Below, piece after piece: positions 36,266 through 45,288 of a stretch of 64,000 nt of DNA (its first letter is position 1; each line of letters starts with the position of its first letter). The position numbers and the translations under genes were made by a program. Origin of the DNA: JAMXLO01 sp963799415 (GTDB lineage: Bacteria; Pseudomonadota; Alphaproteobacteria; Acetobacterales; Acetobacteraceae); assembly GCA_963799415.1 (NCBI GenBank), contig CAWCXI010000005.1:203890-267889 (forward strand), written 5' to 3'. Below the pieces are notes generated by a model that saw nothing but the letters and a program-made list of their open reading frames with translations, was not told the DNA's origin and did no database searches.

Positions 36266-36440
36266 CGCATTACTCCGTGCGCCGTGGTGTGTTGAGATTG
36301 ACGTCACGCGGTCGCGGCGTGTCTTGCTGTCAAGCAGGAATGCCAGCGAGCACCTCATGTCAGAGCACCCGAGGGATCGCTTGGCAAGAAGGCTCGTGTT
36401 ATGCTTGTTCGGATATAGCGACGGTGGTCGGGAGGGTCCA

Positions 36441-37255
36441 GATGACGCCCAGGATCAGACGATCGACGGGCGCACTCCTCGCCGCGTTCTTGCTTACGTC
36501 ACGCGCTCGCCGTTGGCGGAACCGTTGCAGATCTATGCGGCAGGTAGTCTTACCGCTGCATTCACCGACATCGTGAAGGCGTTTCCGGCCGCCGAGGGCG
36601 ATGTGGCTGCACCGGTGTTCGGTCCCTCGGGCGTGTTGCGCGAAAAGATCGAACACGGCGATCACGTCGATGTCTTCGCATCGGCGGACATGGAACAGCC
36701 GCGGACGCTGGCGCGCTCCCGACCGCGGATCATTGGTCGTGATGTTCACGCGCAACCGGTTGTGCGCGCTGGGACGAGCAAGTGATCGGCCTGACGTCCG
36801 ACAATCTGCTCGACAGGTTGCTGGACCCATCGGTGCGGCTGGCGACGTCCACGCCCGGCGCCGATCCCGGCGGTGACTACGCATGGGCGGTCTTTGCGCG
36901 TGCCGAGGCGGTGCATCCAGGCGCAGAGGCCATCTTGCAGGCCAAGGCCATGAAGCTGGTGGGAGGCCCGAACAGCACGCCGCTCGTGCCTGGGCGCGGT
37001 GCGGTTCAAGGTATTTTCCTGGCGGACAAGTGCCGACGTGATGCTTGGCTACTGCAGCAGTTCTGAACCGGTCATGCGGGAGATACCGGGCCTGGTGAAC
37101 GTTCCCGCTGCCGCCGTCGCTGACTGTCGGACCGGCCTATGGACTGATCGTCCTGTCTGACCAACCACTGGCCGCGCGCTTTGCGTTGTTCGTTCTGTCC
37201 GAGCAGGGTCAGGCGATCCTGCGACAGCATGGTTTCGATCCCGATCGGCTTGCCG
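36441..37255 (+). pseudogene. ModA-like molybdate-binding protein, broken by several frameshifts
   Basis: A signal peptide ('STGALLAAFLLTSRA') is followed, in another frame, by 'AEPLQIYAAGSLTAAFTDIV' and 'VFGPSGVLREKIEHG', classical ModA N-lobe motifs. Later frames give 'MFTRNRLCALGRAS', 'LTSDNLLDRLLDPSVRLATS', 'TPGADPGGDYAWAVF', and 'ADVMLGYCSS' through 'VGPAYGLIVLSD'. At least five slips (near 36505, 36715, 36775, 37032 and 37110) break it, most being single extra bases. It is more damaged than any neighbour and has no permease partner. The end point is approximate. Confidence 0.7.
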
Positions 37256-37339
37256 TAAGTCATCTTGACCACACTCGGTTGTCCATGCCGTAATACACAA
37301 TATCACATAACGCATGCAGCCGTTCGATTGGACGTGACG

Positions 37340-37768
37340 ATGACAGAACCGTTGGTACGATTGCTTGACTCCGTGAACATTGACGAGAACCGTCAGTATA
37401 TCGAATTCCGGTTCAGGGACGGTGGCGGAGAAGAGCAGGCGATCCAGATCGACTTCGAATATGTCGAATCGCTCGCCGCGCTGTTTCAGCAAGCCTTCGT
37501 GTCTGCGGTCATGGATGCACGACAGGGCGCCAATCGCTCGTATGGACGCGAGTATTTGTCCGTGCCACGTGTCGATGTCGACTATCCGATCAGCGTCGCG
37601 GTTGATCTGATGACCGAGCGGGTCGTGACGATGTTCATGCTCGGAACGCCGTTTCAGGCATCGTATTCGATGCCCCCTGCAGTCGCACGCATGTTGTCAG
37701 GTGACCTGCGGAAGGCGTGCGACCAGATGGGGCAGCGGATGCAAGCGGCAGGCCGCTTGGCAAATTGA
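37340..37768 (+). CDS. 142-residue beta-rich hypothetical protein (ALDH-associated family, member 1)
   Basis: The product (ATG 37340) has alternating hydrophobic strands, with a first half 'QYIEFRFRDGGGEEQAIQI' and a second half around 'ISVAVDLMTERVVTMFMLG'. The first half resembles the N-half of the protein at 37778-38140 ('LILLLRDTAGQKVSLSL'). No known family is recognised. It converges on that neighbour with 9 bases between the stops. A GC-rich hairpin (37766-37780) straddles the gap. An in-frame GTG/ATG upstream at 37265 is less likely. Confidence 0.6.
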   Translation: MTEPLVRLLDSVNIDENRQYIEFRFRDGGGEEQAIQIDFEYVESLAALFQQAFVSAVMDARQGANRSYGREYLSVPRVDVDYPISVAVDLMTERVVTMFMLGTPFQASYSMPPAVARMLSGDLRKACDQMGQRMQAAGRLAN

Positions 37769-37780
37769 AGCGGCGCTTCA
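37766..37780. terminator. compact hairpin between two convergent genes
   Basis: TGAAGC (37766-37771), GGC loop, GCTTCA (37775-37780) is a perfect 6-bp stem that includes the stop codon of the left gene and reaches the stop of the right one. It may act as a small bidirectional terminator, but there is no strong U tract. Confidence 0.3.
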
Positions 37781-38140
37781 GTGAATTGATCGGTTTGGGG
37801 GCTCGCGCGTCGAGCCATACGTGGCGACCGTCGCCATACCCTGAACCTGCCACGGCTTGACAGTGAACGAAATGGCCATGCCCTCAGGCGTGCGCAATGT
37901 CAGGATCATGTCCCGGCCGTTCTCGGCCAGGGACATGTTCCAGGTATCCACCGCATGCACGGTGCCCGCTTCCGCCGACTGCGGCGCCGCAGTCAGCACG
38001 GTGTTCAGGCAGTGCGTCGGCAGGGACAGCGAGACCTTCTGCCCTGCCGTGTCGCGCAGCAGCAGGATCAACCGCGAGCCATCCGGTGACAGCCTTACGC
38101 CGTCCAACTCGGCCGTGTCGATCCTGCTGCGATCGGTCAT
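37778..38140 (-). CDS. 120-residue beta-rich hypothetical protein coupled to an aldehyde dehydrogenase (family member 2)
   Basis: The ATG at 38140 overlaps the TGA of the upstream aldehyde dehydrogenase (ATGA), so translation is coupled. The protein has two similar halves: 'PDGSRLILLLRDTAGQKVSL' and 'DMILTLRTPEGMAISFTV'. The second half matches the protein at 48063-48314 at a T-W...L-x-L-x-T-P-x-G-x5-F pattern. There is no signal peptide or catalytic motif. An ALDH-associated role is inferred from gene coupling only. Confidence 0.68.
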   Translation of the reverse strand: MTDRSRIDTAELDGVRLSPDGSRLILLLRDTAGQKVSLSLPTHCLNTVLTAAPQSAEAGTVHAVDTWNMSLAENGRDMILTLRTPEGMAISFTVKPWQVQGMATVATYGSTREPPNRSIH

Positions 38141-39637
38141 AGCGCGGCGGCGACGGCTTTCGTTTCGGTATAGAGTTCCAGCACTTCCTTGCCCATCTCG
38201 CGTCCCCAGCCGGACTCCTTGTAGCCGCCGAACGGCAGCGCCACGTCGCCGAAGTTGTGCGTGTTGATCCACACCGTACCGGCACGGATACGGCGCGCCA
38301 GCTTGTGCGCGATGCCCAGATCGCGGGTCCATACGCTCGCGGCGAGGCCGTAGTTCGTGTTGTTCGCTTCCTTCGCAATCCGCTCCAGATCGTCATCGTC
38401 GAACGGTATCGCACACACGACCGGGCCGAAGATTTCGTTGCGCACGACCGACATGTCTGGGCGCGTGTCGGTCAGAACGGTCGGAGCCACGAAGTATCCG
38501 GCATTGCCGACGCGTTCGCCACCGGCGACGACGCGCGCACCTTCCTTGCGGCCCGAACTCCAGGAAGCCGGTCACCCGCGCGAATTGTTCTTCGGACACC
38601 AGCGGACCCATTTGTGAATCAGGATTGAGGCCCGGCCCCATATTGATCTTGCCGGCCTCCGCCGCGATGCCCTCCATCAGCCTGTCGAATACGCGCTTGT
38701 GGGCGAACAGGCGCGAGCCGGCCGTGCAGCACTGGCCCATGTTGAAGAAGATCGCGCTGGCTGTCCCGCGGATCGCGACATCCATGTCGGCATCGGCAAA
38801 CACGATCGCCGGTGACTTGCCACCGAGTTCCAGCGAGACCTTCTTTAGGTTGCCGGCGGCTGCCTGCACGATCAGCTTGCCGACTTCTGTCGATCCGGTG
38901 AACGCGACCTTGTCCACGTCGGGATGCGCTGCCAGTGCGGCCCCGGCTGTTTCACCAAAGCCGGTCACGATGTTCACAACGCCAGGCGGGAAGCCAACCT
39001 CCTGGATCAACCGGCCAAGCCTGACGGCGGAGAGCGGCGTCTGTTCTGCCGGCTTCAGTACGATCGTGCAGCCTGCGGCGAGCGCCGGGGCAAGTTTCCA
39101 TGCCGCCATCATCAGCGGGAAGTTCCATGGGATGATCTGGCCCACAACGCCGACCGGCTCCCGCAGAGTGTAGGCGTGCCAGTTGCCAGGTGCGGAGATC
39201 GGCACGGTCTCGCCGTTCAGGCGGGTCGCCCAGCCCGACATGTAGCGGAACATCTCGTAGGAGCCTGGAAGGTCCGCTGCGCGTGCATCACGGATCGGCT
39301 TGCCGTTGTCCAGCGCTTCGAGAGCGGCGAATTCTTCGGCTTTCGCCTCCAGTGCATCGCCCAGACGATAGATGAGCTTGCTGCGCTCCAACGGCGACAT
39401 GCGTGACCACGGGCCGCTTTCGAACGCGCGCCGAGCGGCGGCAACCGCCGCATCGATATCCGCCGCGTCGCCTTCCGCGGCCTTCGCGATCGGCAGGCCG
39501 GTGGACGGGTCGAACACGTCGAAGGTCTTGCCGGACTTGGCGTTCACCCACGCATCGCCAATCAACAACTGCAAGGGCTTGGCGATGAACCGAGCGGCAA
39601 GCTCAGGCACCGGAACGGGGTGCAGCATCACATTCAT
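38137..39637 (-). pseudogene. NAD-dependent aldehyde dehydrogenase 1 (betaine-aldehyde type), frameshifted
   Basis: From ATG 39637, with a GAGGAGGAA site 5 bases upstream, the protein has 'GVVGQIIPWNFPLMMAAWK', 'FTGSTEVGKLIVQ', 'SLELGGKSPAIVFADAD' and the nucleophile loop 'FFNMGQCCTAGSRLF'. After 'VTGFLEFG' near 38566 an extra C shifts the frame. Removing it restores 'RKEGARVVAGG' and then 'EIFGPVVCAIPFDDDDLERI' and 'FGGYKESGWGREMGKEV'. The total is about 500 residues, normal for the family. It is closely related to the aldehyde dehydrogenase at 45289-46785. Confidence 0.88.
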
Positions 39638-39728
39638 CGGCTTCCTCCTCAGTGCTACGCAATTCCTGTCGGGACATAGCGCAGAAGGCAGGTTGGCACC
39701 ATACCCCGCCTGCGTGCCGCGACCCCAC

Positions 39729-42083
39729 CTACGTGCCGCGCGCTTCCTGGATCGCCTGCCAGATACGCAGCGGGGTCGCGGGCATGTCGATGTGTTTGAT
39801 GCCGAATTCCGACAGCGCATCGACCAGCGCATTCATCACCGCGGGCAATGAGCCGGCACATCCTGCCTCGCCGCATCCCTTGGCCCCGAGCGGATTGGTG
39901 CGCGCCGGCACCGGATGGCTCTCGAAGCCGAGGCCGGGCAGATCGGACGCGCGTGGCAGACCGTAATCCATGTATGAGCCGGTCAGCATCTGACCATCCT
40001 CATCGTAGACCACGCTCTCCATCAGTGCCTGGCCGACACCCTGTGCGATGCCGCCGTGAGCCTGGCCCGCGACGAGCATCGGGTTCACCAGCACGCCGAA
40101 ATCATTCACGGTCGTGTAACTGACGATCTCCACCGTGCCGGTATCTGGATCGACTTCGACCTCGGCAATATGGCAGCCGTTGGGGAATGCTGACGGCACG
40201 CCTTTGAAGACCTGGCTGACGTTCAGCGTAAGCGGCATCCCATCGGGCAATTCTCCGCCAAGGCGCAGCCGCTCCGCCACATCCATGATATGGATGCCGA
40301 GGTCCGTGCCAGCGATGTTGAAGCGGCCGCGGACGAACTCGACGTCGGCGGCATCGGCTTCCAGGAAATGCGCGGCCGCCTGCTTGCCCTGCTCGATAAC
40401 GATATCGCTCGCCGCGATGATGGCACCGCCGCTCTGCATCATCGAGCGCGAACCTCCCGTGCCGCCACCCCCGATCAGTTCGTCGGAATCGCCTTGCAGC
40501 AGCTTGATCCGTTCAAATGGGATTCCAAGCCGTTCCGAAAGCACCTGGGCAAAGGGTGATGCGTGCCCTTGGCCGTAATCCAGCGTGCCGGTGATGATCG
40601 TGACGGAGCCATCCGTCTCGAAGCGGATGCCGCCCATTTCCTGGCCGTCGCCGGCGGTCACCTCCAGATAGTGGCCGATGCCGCGTCCGCGCACCTTGCC
40701 GCGTCCTCTGCTTTCGGCCTGGCGCGCGGCATAGCCATCCCAATCCGCCGCAATTAATGCCTTTTCCATCACGGTGGGGAACTCGCCACTGTCGTACAGC
40801 ATGCCGGACGGCGCGCGGTATGGCATCTGCTCGGGCTGAATGTGGTTACGCCTGCGCAGCGCGATGCGGTCGATGTCCATTTCGCGCGCCGCGGTCTCGA
40901 CCAGGCGCTCCATGTAGTAGTTGCCCTCGGGCCGCCCCGCGCCGCGATATGCACCGACCGGTGTCGTGTTGGTGAACAGGCACTTCGTCGCTATCTCGAT
41001 CAGCGGTGTGGCGTAGACGCCGATGATGTTCTTCACCATGTTCATCGTTGGCGGGATCGTGGTGGCGTTGCTGAGCCAGGCGCCAAGATTGCCATAGCCG
41101 GTGACGCGCAGCGCCAGGAATTTGCCGTCCGCGTCCAATGCCAGTTCCGCGGTCATCTCATGGTCACGGCCGTGGCTGTCGGACAGGAAGCTTTCCGATC
41201 GTTCGTCGGTCCATTTCACTGGGCGGCCCAGCGTGCGAGCGGCATACAGGAGGCAGATGTACTCCGGATAGGCGGACGACTTCATGCCGAACGAACCGCC
41301 GACATTGCCGGTGAGAACGCGCAGCTTTTCCACCGGCACGCCGAGGATGTTGCTCAACAGGTTACGCTGACCGAACACGCCCTGGCAGCCGAGCCGCAGG
41401 ATCAGCCGATCCGATTCCGGATCGTATTCGCCGATGGCGGAGCGCGGCTCCATTGGACACACGACGATACGGTTGTTGCGCAATGAAAGTTTGGTGACGT
41501 GGGCGGCGCGCGCGAAGGCGGCGGCGACCTGCTTGCTGTCGCCGTAATGAAAGTCCAGGCAGACATTGCCGGGAGCGCTTTCGTGCAGTTGCGGTGCATC
41601 CGGCGCCGCCGCGGCGCTTGCCGTTGTCACGGCGAGCAACGGATCGATGTCGACGAAGATCGATTCCGCCGCGTCCTTCGCGAGCTTGATCGTCTCGGCC
41701 ACCACCATGGCGATCGGCTCGCCGACATAGCGCACCCGGTCCCTTGCGAGCGGTCGCTGCGGCGGACGCGGCGTGGGCGTGCCGTCACGATGCTTCCCAG
41801 CGGCGGCCGGCATGTTCTTGATGCCTGTCGCATCGAGGTCTGCCGCCGTGATGACCATGTGCACGCCAGGCATCTCGCGTGCGCCGTCGGCGTCGATCGA
41901 GCGCAACTCGCCGTGCGCCATCCGGCTGCGCACCATGACGCCGTAGAGCTGTCCTTGGCAATTCAGGTCGTCGGTATAGCGGCCCTCGCCGCGCAGCAGA
42001 ACCGGGTCTTCCTTGCGCGAGACCGGCTGGCCGACGGCAAATTTCTCGTTCAGGAGCAACGTTGGGTAGAACGGCGCATTCAT
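39729..42083 (-). CDS. xanthine dehydrogenase/CoxL-family molybdenum-binding large subunit 1
   Basis: The ATG at 42083 gives 784 residues; the frame stays open ~180 codons further upstream but without conserved sequence. Motifs include 'GRYTDDLNCQGQLYGVMVRS', 'GGSFGMKSSAYPEY', 'PVGAYRGAGRPEGNYYMERL', 'GQGHASPFAQVLSERLG' and 'GAKGCGEAGCAG' with the catalytic Glu. This is the molybdopterin-cytosine-dinucleotide large subunit of aldehyde or CO/xanthine-type hydroxylases. No FAD or 2Fe-2S subunit gene is seen beside it. The aldehyde dehydrogenase gene lies 91 bases downstream on the same strand. Confidence 0.88.
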   Translation of the reverse strand: MNAPFYPTLLLNEKFAVGQPVSRKEDPVLLRGEGRYTDDLNCQGQLYGVMVRSRMAHGELRSIDADGAREMPGVHMVITAADLDATGIKNMPAAAGKHRDGTPTPRPPQRPLARDRVRYVGEPIAMVVAETIKLAKDAAESIFVDIDPLLAVTTASAAAAPDAPQLHESAPGNVCLDFHYGDSKQVAAAFARAAHVTKLSLRNNRIVVCPMEPRSAIGEYDPESDRLILRLGCQGVFGQRNLLSNILGVPVEKLRVLTGNVGGSFGMKSSAYPEYICLLYAARTLGRPVKWTDERSESFLSDSHGRDHEMTAELALDADGKFLALRVTGYGNLGAWLSNATTIPPTMNMVKNIIGVYATPLIEIATKCLFTNTTPVGAYRGAGRPEGNYYMERLVETAAREMDIDRIALRRRNHIQPEQMPYRAPSGMLYDSGEFPTVMEKALIAADWDGYAARQAESRGRGKVRGRGIGHYLEVTAGDGQEMGGIRFETDGSVTIITGTLDYGQGHASPFAQVLSERLGIPFERIKLLQGDSDELIGGGGTGGSRSMMQSGGAIIAASDIVIEQGKQAAAHFLEADAADVEFVRGRFNIAGTDLGIHIMDVAERLRLGGELPDGMPLTLNVSQVFKGVPSAFPNGCHIAEVEVDPDTGTVEIVSYTTVNDFGVLVNPMLVAGQAHGGIAQGVGQALMESVVYDEDGQMLTGSYMDYGLPRASDLPGLGFESHPVPARTNPLGAKGCGEAGCAGSLPAVMNALVDALSEFGIKHIDMPATPLRIWQAIQEARGT

Positions 42084-42287
42084 GCAGGGCTGCTTTCGTG
42101 GCGATGGTGCGACAAATCGTGACGCCATATCCAACAGGTTATAGCGGGTGACTGCAACCTGCCAATCCAGCTTCCGAGCACCTCGATCGGTGCCGTGTTG
42201 AGATGGATACGTGCTTGCCGCGCGTAAGCACCCTGCTGGCGCTTCACTGCGCCTGAAGTGACGAGTGACACCTAAGGGAGGCATCCC

Positions 42288-42370
42288 CCTCGTCATGGGC
42301 GGCGCAAGCCGGGCCGAAGACCCGTCGACGAAGACGTGGATGGCGGGGCCAAGCCCCACCATGACGAAGG
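42288..42370. repeat. extragenic palindromic repeat CGTCATGG...CCATGACG
   Basis: The 83-base element starts CCTCGTCATGG and ends CCATGACGAAGG, with an inner GGGGC-CAA-GCCCC hairpin (42344-42357 region). It is the only structure in the 340-base gap between the molybdenum subunit and the DUF2325 gene. Read as protein it gives the spurious 'MVGLGPAIHVF' string often seen translated from dispersed repeats in alphaproteobacteria, which supports a repeat and not a gene. A short relative is at 28760-28787. Confidence 0.6.
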
Positions 42371-42423
42371 AGCACGACCGTGCCCAACTTACCGCCGCGT
42401 GAAGGCTGGCCGCTGTGATCAAG

Positions 42424-43713
42424 TCAGTCGGCGGCATCCGCGAGGGCCGCCACATCTGGCCGCTGCAATGCGGCGAGCAAGGAGGTGGCGCTGGCCGACC
42501 GGAGTGGGATGAATTGCTTGCCTGCCTGATGGCACAATTGTTTGGCGACCTGGGCTGCATGGTGGCTGATGCAATCGACGGGAAACACCACCAGATCGGC
42601 TTGACTGGCGAGGCCGGCAAGCAGGTTCAGATGGTGTTCGATTCCGCCGTCATGGTGCACGAACACGGCTCCCGCCGCCTCGGCGATTGCGCGCAAACGC
42701 ACCACATGATGCGGCCTGCCGCCGACATAAAGCAGCGTCACGCCATCAAGCCGGGGAGGTGACGGAACGGCGGGGGCGCTGTCGCGGCAGGTCGCATGCA
42801 TCGATGCCTCGATGGCCTCGAGGTCCCGACGCAGGGCGTTATTCTCGCGCTCCGTGTTCGTCCGTGCCGAGCGCTCTTCGGAAATCGCGGCTTTCGCGCT
42901 TGTCAGCCGCTCGGCCAACACCGCGCTACGCCGCGTCTCCGCGGCAAGGCGACGCTCCAAATCCGCGACCAACTGGTGCAGCGCGGGGTCATGGTTGCCA
43001 GGCATGGCCGGTTCGGCAGCGACCTGCCGGGCCAGTGCCCGCCGCAATTTCTGGATCGACACGTCCCGCGTGACGACCGCATCGCGAAATGCCGCCTGCT
43101 GTTTGTCGAGGCGCGCTCGTAGTTCGGCGTTCTCTTCTTCCAACTGACAGAGCCGTCGGATGTCCGCACGATTGGCCGCTCCAACCAGGTGCGAGAGCAT
43201 GTGCACTTCGCCGAATGCATCGCGGATCACGGCACGCGTCGCCTCCGGATGCGTCAGCGTGGCCCAGTAGGCGCCGGGTATCTCGCCGCGGCGGACGGCG
43301 TCACGCCAGAGCGACCGGACTGCGTCTTCGGTACTCGCTTTGGCAAACTGGTTGATCGCGATGCGATGGCGCTCATCGAGCGCCTTGTTCAGCAGCTTGG
43401 CCGCCTTGTCGTGGCGTCCGGCGAGGGTCACGGCGGCGCTGTGCAGTTCGTGATCGGTGTGCTCCGGCGACGCAAGCCCAAGCTTTTTGAGGAGCTGACG
43501 CAGTTCAGACGTGGACAGGCAGGTGCCGAGGATGGAGCAATGCAGGTTGGTGTTGAATTCCCAGATCTTGGTGCGACGCGCCGGTCCCACCGCAGGTTGG
43601 GCGTCGTCTCGCGTCACCAACGCGGGAGCCAGGGAGGAAATGTCGATCGTTCTCTGCGGCGACGCCGGAATGGCGGCGGTCCGGATCACGACTGGCGATT
43701 CTGTCATGCTCAC
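42424..43713 (-). CDS. DUF2325-domain protein with central coiled coil
   Basis: The 429-residue protein has three parts. The first, residues about 45-150, begins 'RRTKIWEFNTNLHCSILGT' with a Cys. A long coiled coil follows (about 190-310, Arg/Glu/Ala-rich). The C-terminal DUF2325 domain has 'LDGVTLLYVGGRPHHVVRL', a following 'FVHHDGGIEHHLNLL' and 'DLVVFPVDCISHHAAQVAK', rich in His and one Cys, as if to bind metal. Function is unknown. It stands alone between the molybdenum subunit and an aldehyde dehydrogenase. Confidence 0.75.
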   Translation of the reverse strand: MSMTESPVVIRTAAIPASPQRTIDISSLAPALVTRDDAQPAVGPARRTKIWEFNTNLHCSILGTCLSTSELRQLLKKLGLASPEHTDHELHSAAVTLAGRHDKAAKLLNKALDERHRIAINQFAKASTEDAVRSLWRDAVRRGEIPGAYWATLTHPEATRAVIRDAFGEVHMLSHLVGAANRADIRRLCQLEEENAELRARLDKQQAAFRDAVVTRDVSIQKLRRALARQVAAEPAMPGNHDPALHQLVADLERRLAAETRRSAVLAERLTSAKAAISEERSARTNTERENNALRRDLEAIEASMHATCRDSAPAVPSPPRLDGVTLLYVGGRPHHVVRLRAIAEAAGAVFVHHDGGIEHHLNLLAGLASQADLVVFPVDCISHHAAQVAKQLCHQAGKQFIPLRSASATSLLAALQRPDVAALADAAD

Positions 43714-43730
43714 CGGCCGCCGCCTGTTGC

Positions 43731-45164
43731 TTACAGCCCGGCCTGGGTGACGAACTTCGTATTCAGATAGTTCTCGATTGCCTCCAGGCCGCCCTCGGAC
43801 CCGTAGCCGGAATCCTTGACGCCGCCGAATGGTACTTCCGGCAATGCCAGGCCGTGGTGGTTGATCGAGATCATGCCGCTCTCGACCGCCGCCGCGATCG
43901 CATTCGCTGTCTTGGCCGATCTTGTATAGGCGTAAGAGGCAAGCCCGTACGGCAGGCGGTTGGCTTCGGTGACCACCTCATCGAACGTGCCGAACCGGGA
44001 GATGACAGCGAGCGGGCCGAACGGCTCCTCGTTCATGACGCGAGCGTCTTTGGGTACGTCGGTCAGCACCGTCGGCTCGAAGAAGTTGCCCTTGTTGCCG
44101 ATACGGTGTCCGCCGGCCTGTAGCGTCGCGCCGTGCTGTGTCGCATCGCCGATAAACGTCTCCATCGCGGTGATGCGGCGGGCATTCGCCATCGGCCCCA
44201 TCGTGGTGCCAGCCTCCAACCCGTCGCCAACCTTCATCGCCTTGCTGTGCTGCACGAAGCCGGTGACGAATTGGTCGTAGATGCGCTCCTGCACCAGTAC
44301 GCGCGTTGGTGACACGCAGACCTGGCCGGCGTTGCGGTACTTTGCGGTTGCCAGCAGTCGGCTAGCCGCATCCACATCGGCGTCGTCGAACACGATCGCC
44401 GGCGCATGGCCGCCGAGTTCCATCGTCACACGTTTCATGTGCGCGCCTGCGATGGCGGCGAGCTGCTTGCCAACTGCGGTGGAGCCGGTGAACGACATCT
44501 TGCGGATGATCGGATGCGGGATGAGGTATTCGGAAATCTCCGACGGCACGCCATAGACCAGGTTGACCACGCCGGCCGGCACGCCCGCGTCAGCAAAGCA
44601 GCGGATCAGTTCGGCGGGCGAGGCTGGCGTTTCCTCAGGTGCCTTGACGATGATGGAGCAGCCCGCCGCCAGCGCACAGGACAGCTTGCGCACCACCTGG
44701 TTGATTGGGAAATTCCACGGTGTGAAGGCGGCCACCGGACCCACCGGTTCCTTCACCACAAGCTGATAGATGCCCTCAGCCCGCGCAGGAATAACGCGGC
44801 CATAGGTGCGGCGTGCCTCCTCGGCGAACCAGTCAATCACATCTGCGCCGGCCAGCACCTCGCCTTTCGCCTCGGGCAGCGGCTTGCCTTGCTCCATGGT
44901 CAGCAGCGGCGCGATCTTGTCGGCACGCTCACGCAACAGGTCTGCGGCCTTGCGCATTACCTTGGAGCGGTCGAATGCGGAAACCTTCCGCCATGTCCTG
45001 AAGCCCTTGTCCGCCGCTTCCAGTGCACGATCGAGGTCCGCGCGCTCGGCATGCGCCACGGTGCCGATGCTGTCGCCGGTTGCTGGACTGACGATGGAAA
45101 GCGTGCGACCCGCTGCGGCTGCGGTCCAGGTACCATCGATGAACAGGGATACGTTGGGGTACAT
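43731..45164 (-). CDS. NAD(P)-dependent aldehyde dehydrogenase 2 (succinate-semialdehyde type)
   Basis: ATG 45164, preceded by GGAGGAA, gives 477 residues. Motifs are 'VAAFTPWNFPINQVVRKL', 'SFTGSTAVGKQLAA', 'TMELGGHAPAIVFDDADVD' and the nucleophile loop 'YRNAGQVCVSPTRVLV'. The 'ELGGHAP' form and length match the succinate-semialdehyde/glycolaldehyde group. It oxidises an aldehyde to the acid with NAD(P)+. It is divergent from aldehyde dehydrogenase at 45289 and is a paralogue of the broken gene at 51610-53039. Confidence 0.88.
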   Translation of the reverse strand: MYPNVSLFIDGTWTAAAAGRTLSIVSPATGDSIGTVAHAERADLDRALEAADKGFRTWRKVSAFDRSKVMRKAADLLRERADKIAPLLTMEQGKPLPEAKGEVLAGADVIDWFAEEARRTYGRVIPARAEGIYQLVVKEPVGPVAAFTPWNFPINQVVRKLSCALAAGCSIIVKAPEETPASPAELIRCFADAGVPAGVVNLVYGVPSEISEYLIPHPIIRKMSFTGSTAVGKQLAAIAGAHMKRVTMELGGHAPAIVFDDADVDAASRLLATAKYRNAGQVCVSPTRVLVQERIYDQFVTGFVQHSKAMKVGDGLEAGTTMGPMANARRITAMETFIGDATQHGATLQAGGHRIGNKGNFFEPTVLTDVPKDARVMNEEPFGPLAVISRFGTFDEVVTEANRLPYGLASYAYTRSAKTANAIAAAVESGMISINHHGLALPEVPFGGVKDSGYGSEGGLEAIENYLNTKFVTQAGL

Positions 45165-45288
45165 CGTCTGTCGTTCCTCCATGGCGGGCGGACTCGCCTC
45201 GCTACGCCGTATGTGTTTGAATATAGCGATACTGCCTCGACGGCCGGAGTTTGCCAAGGGGCAGGCCAATCAGACAGGAGGGACGTTT

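Noticed and set aside
42084..42620. N-terminal extension of the molybdenum subunit by ~180 codons
   Set aside because: The extension crosses a palindromic extragenic repeat and has no conserved sequence; a good ATG with family N-terminus is at 42083.
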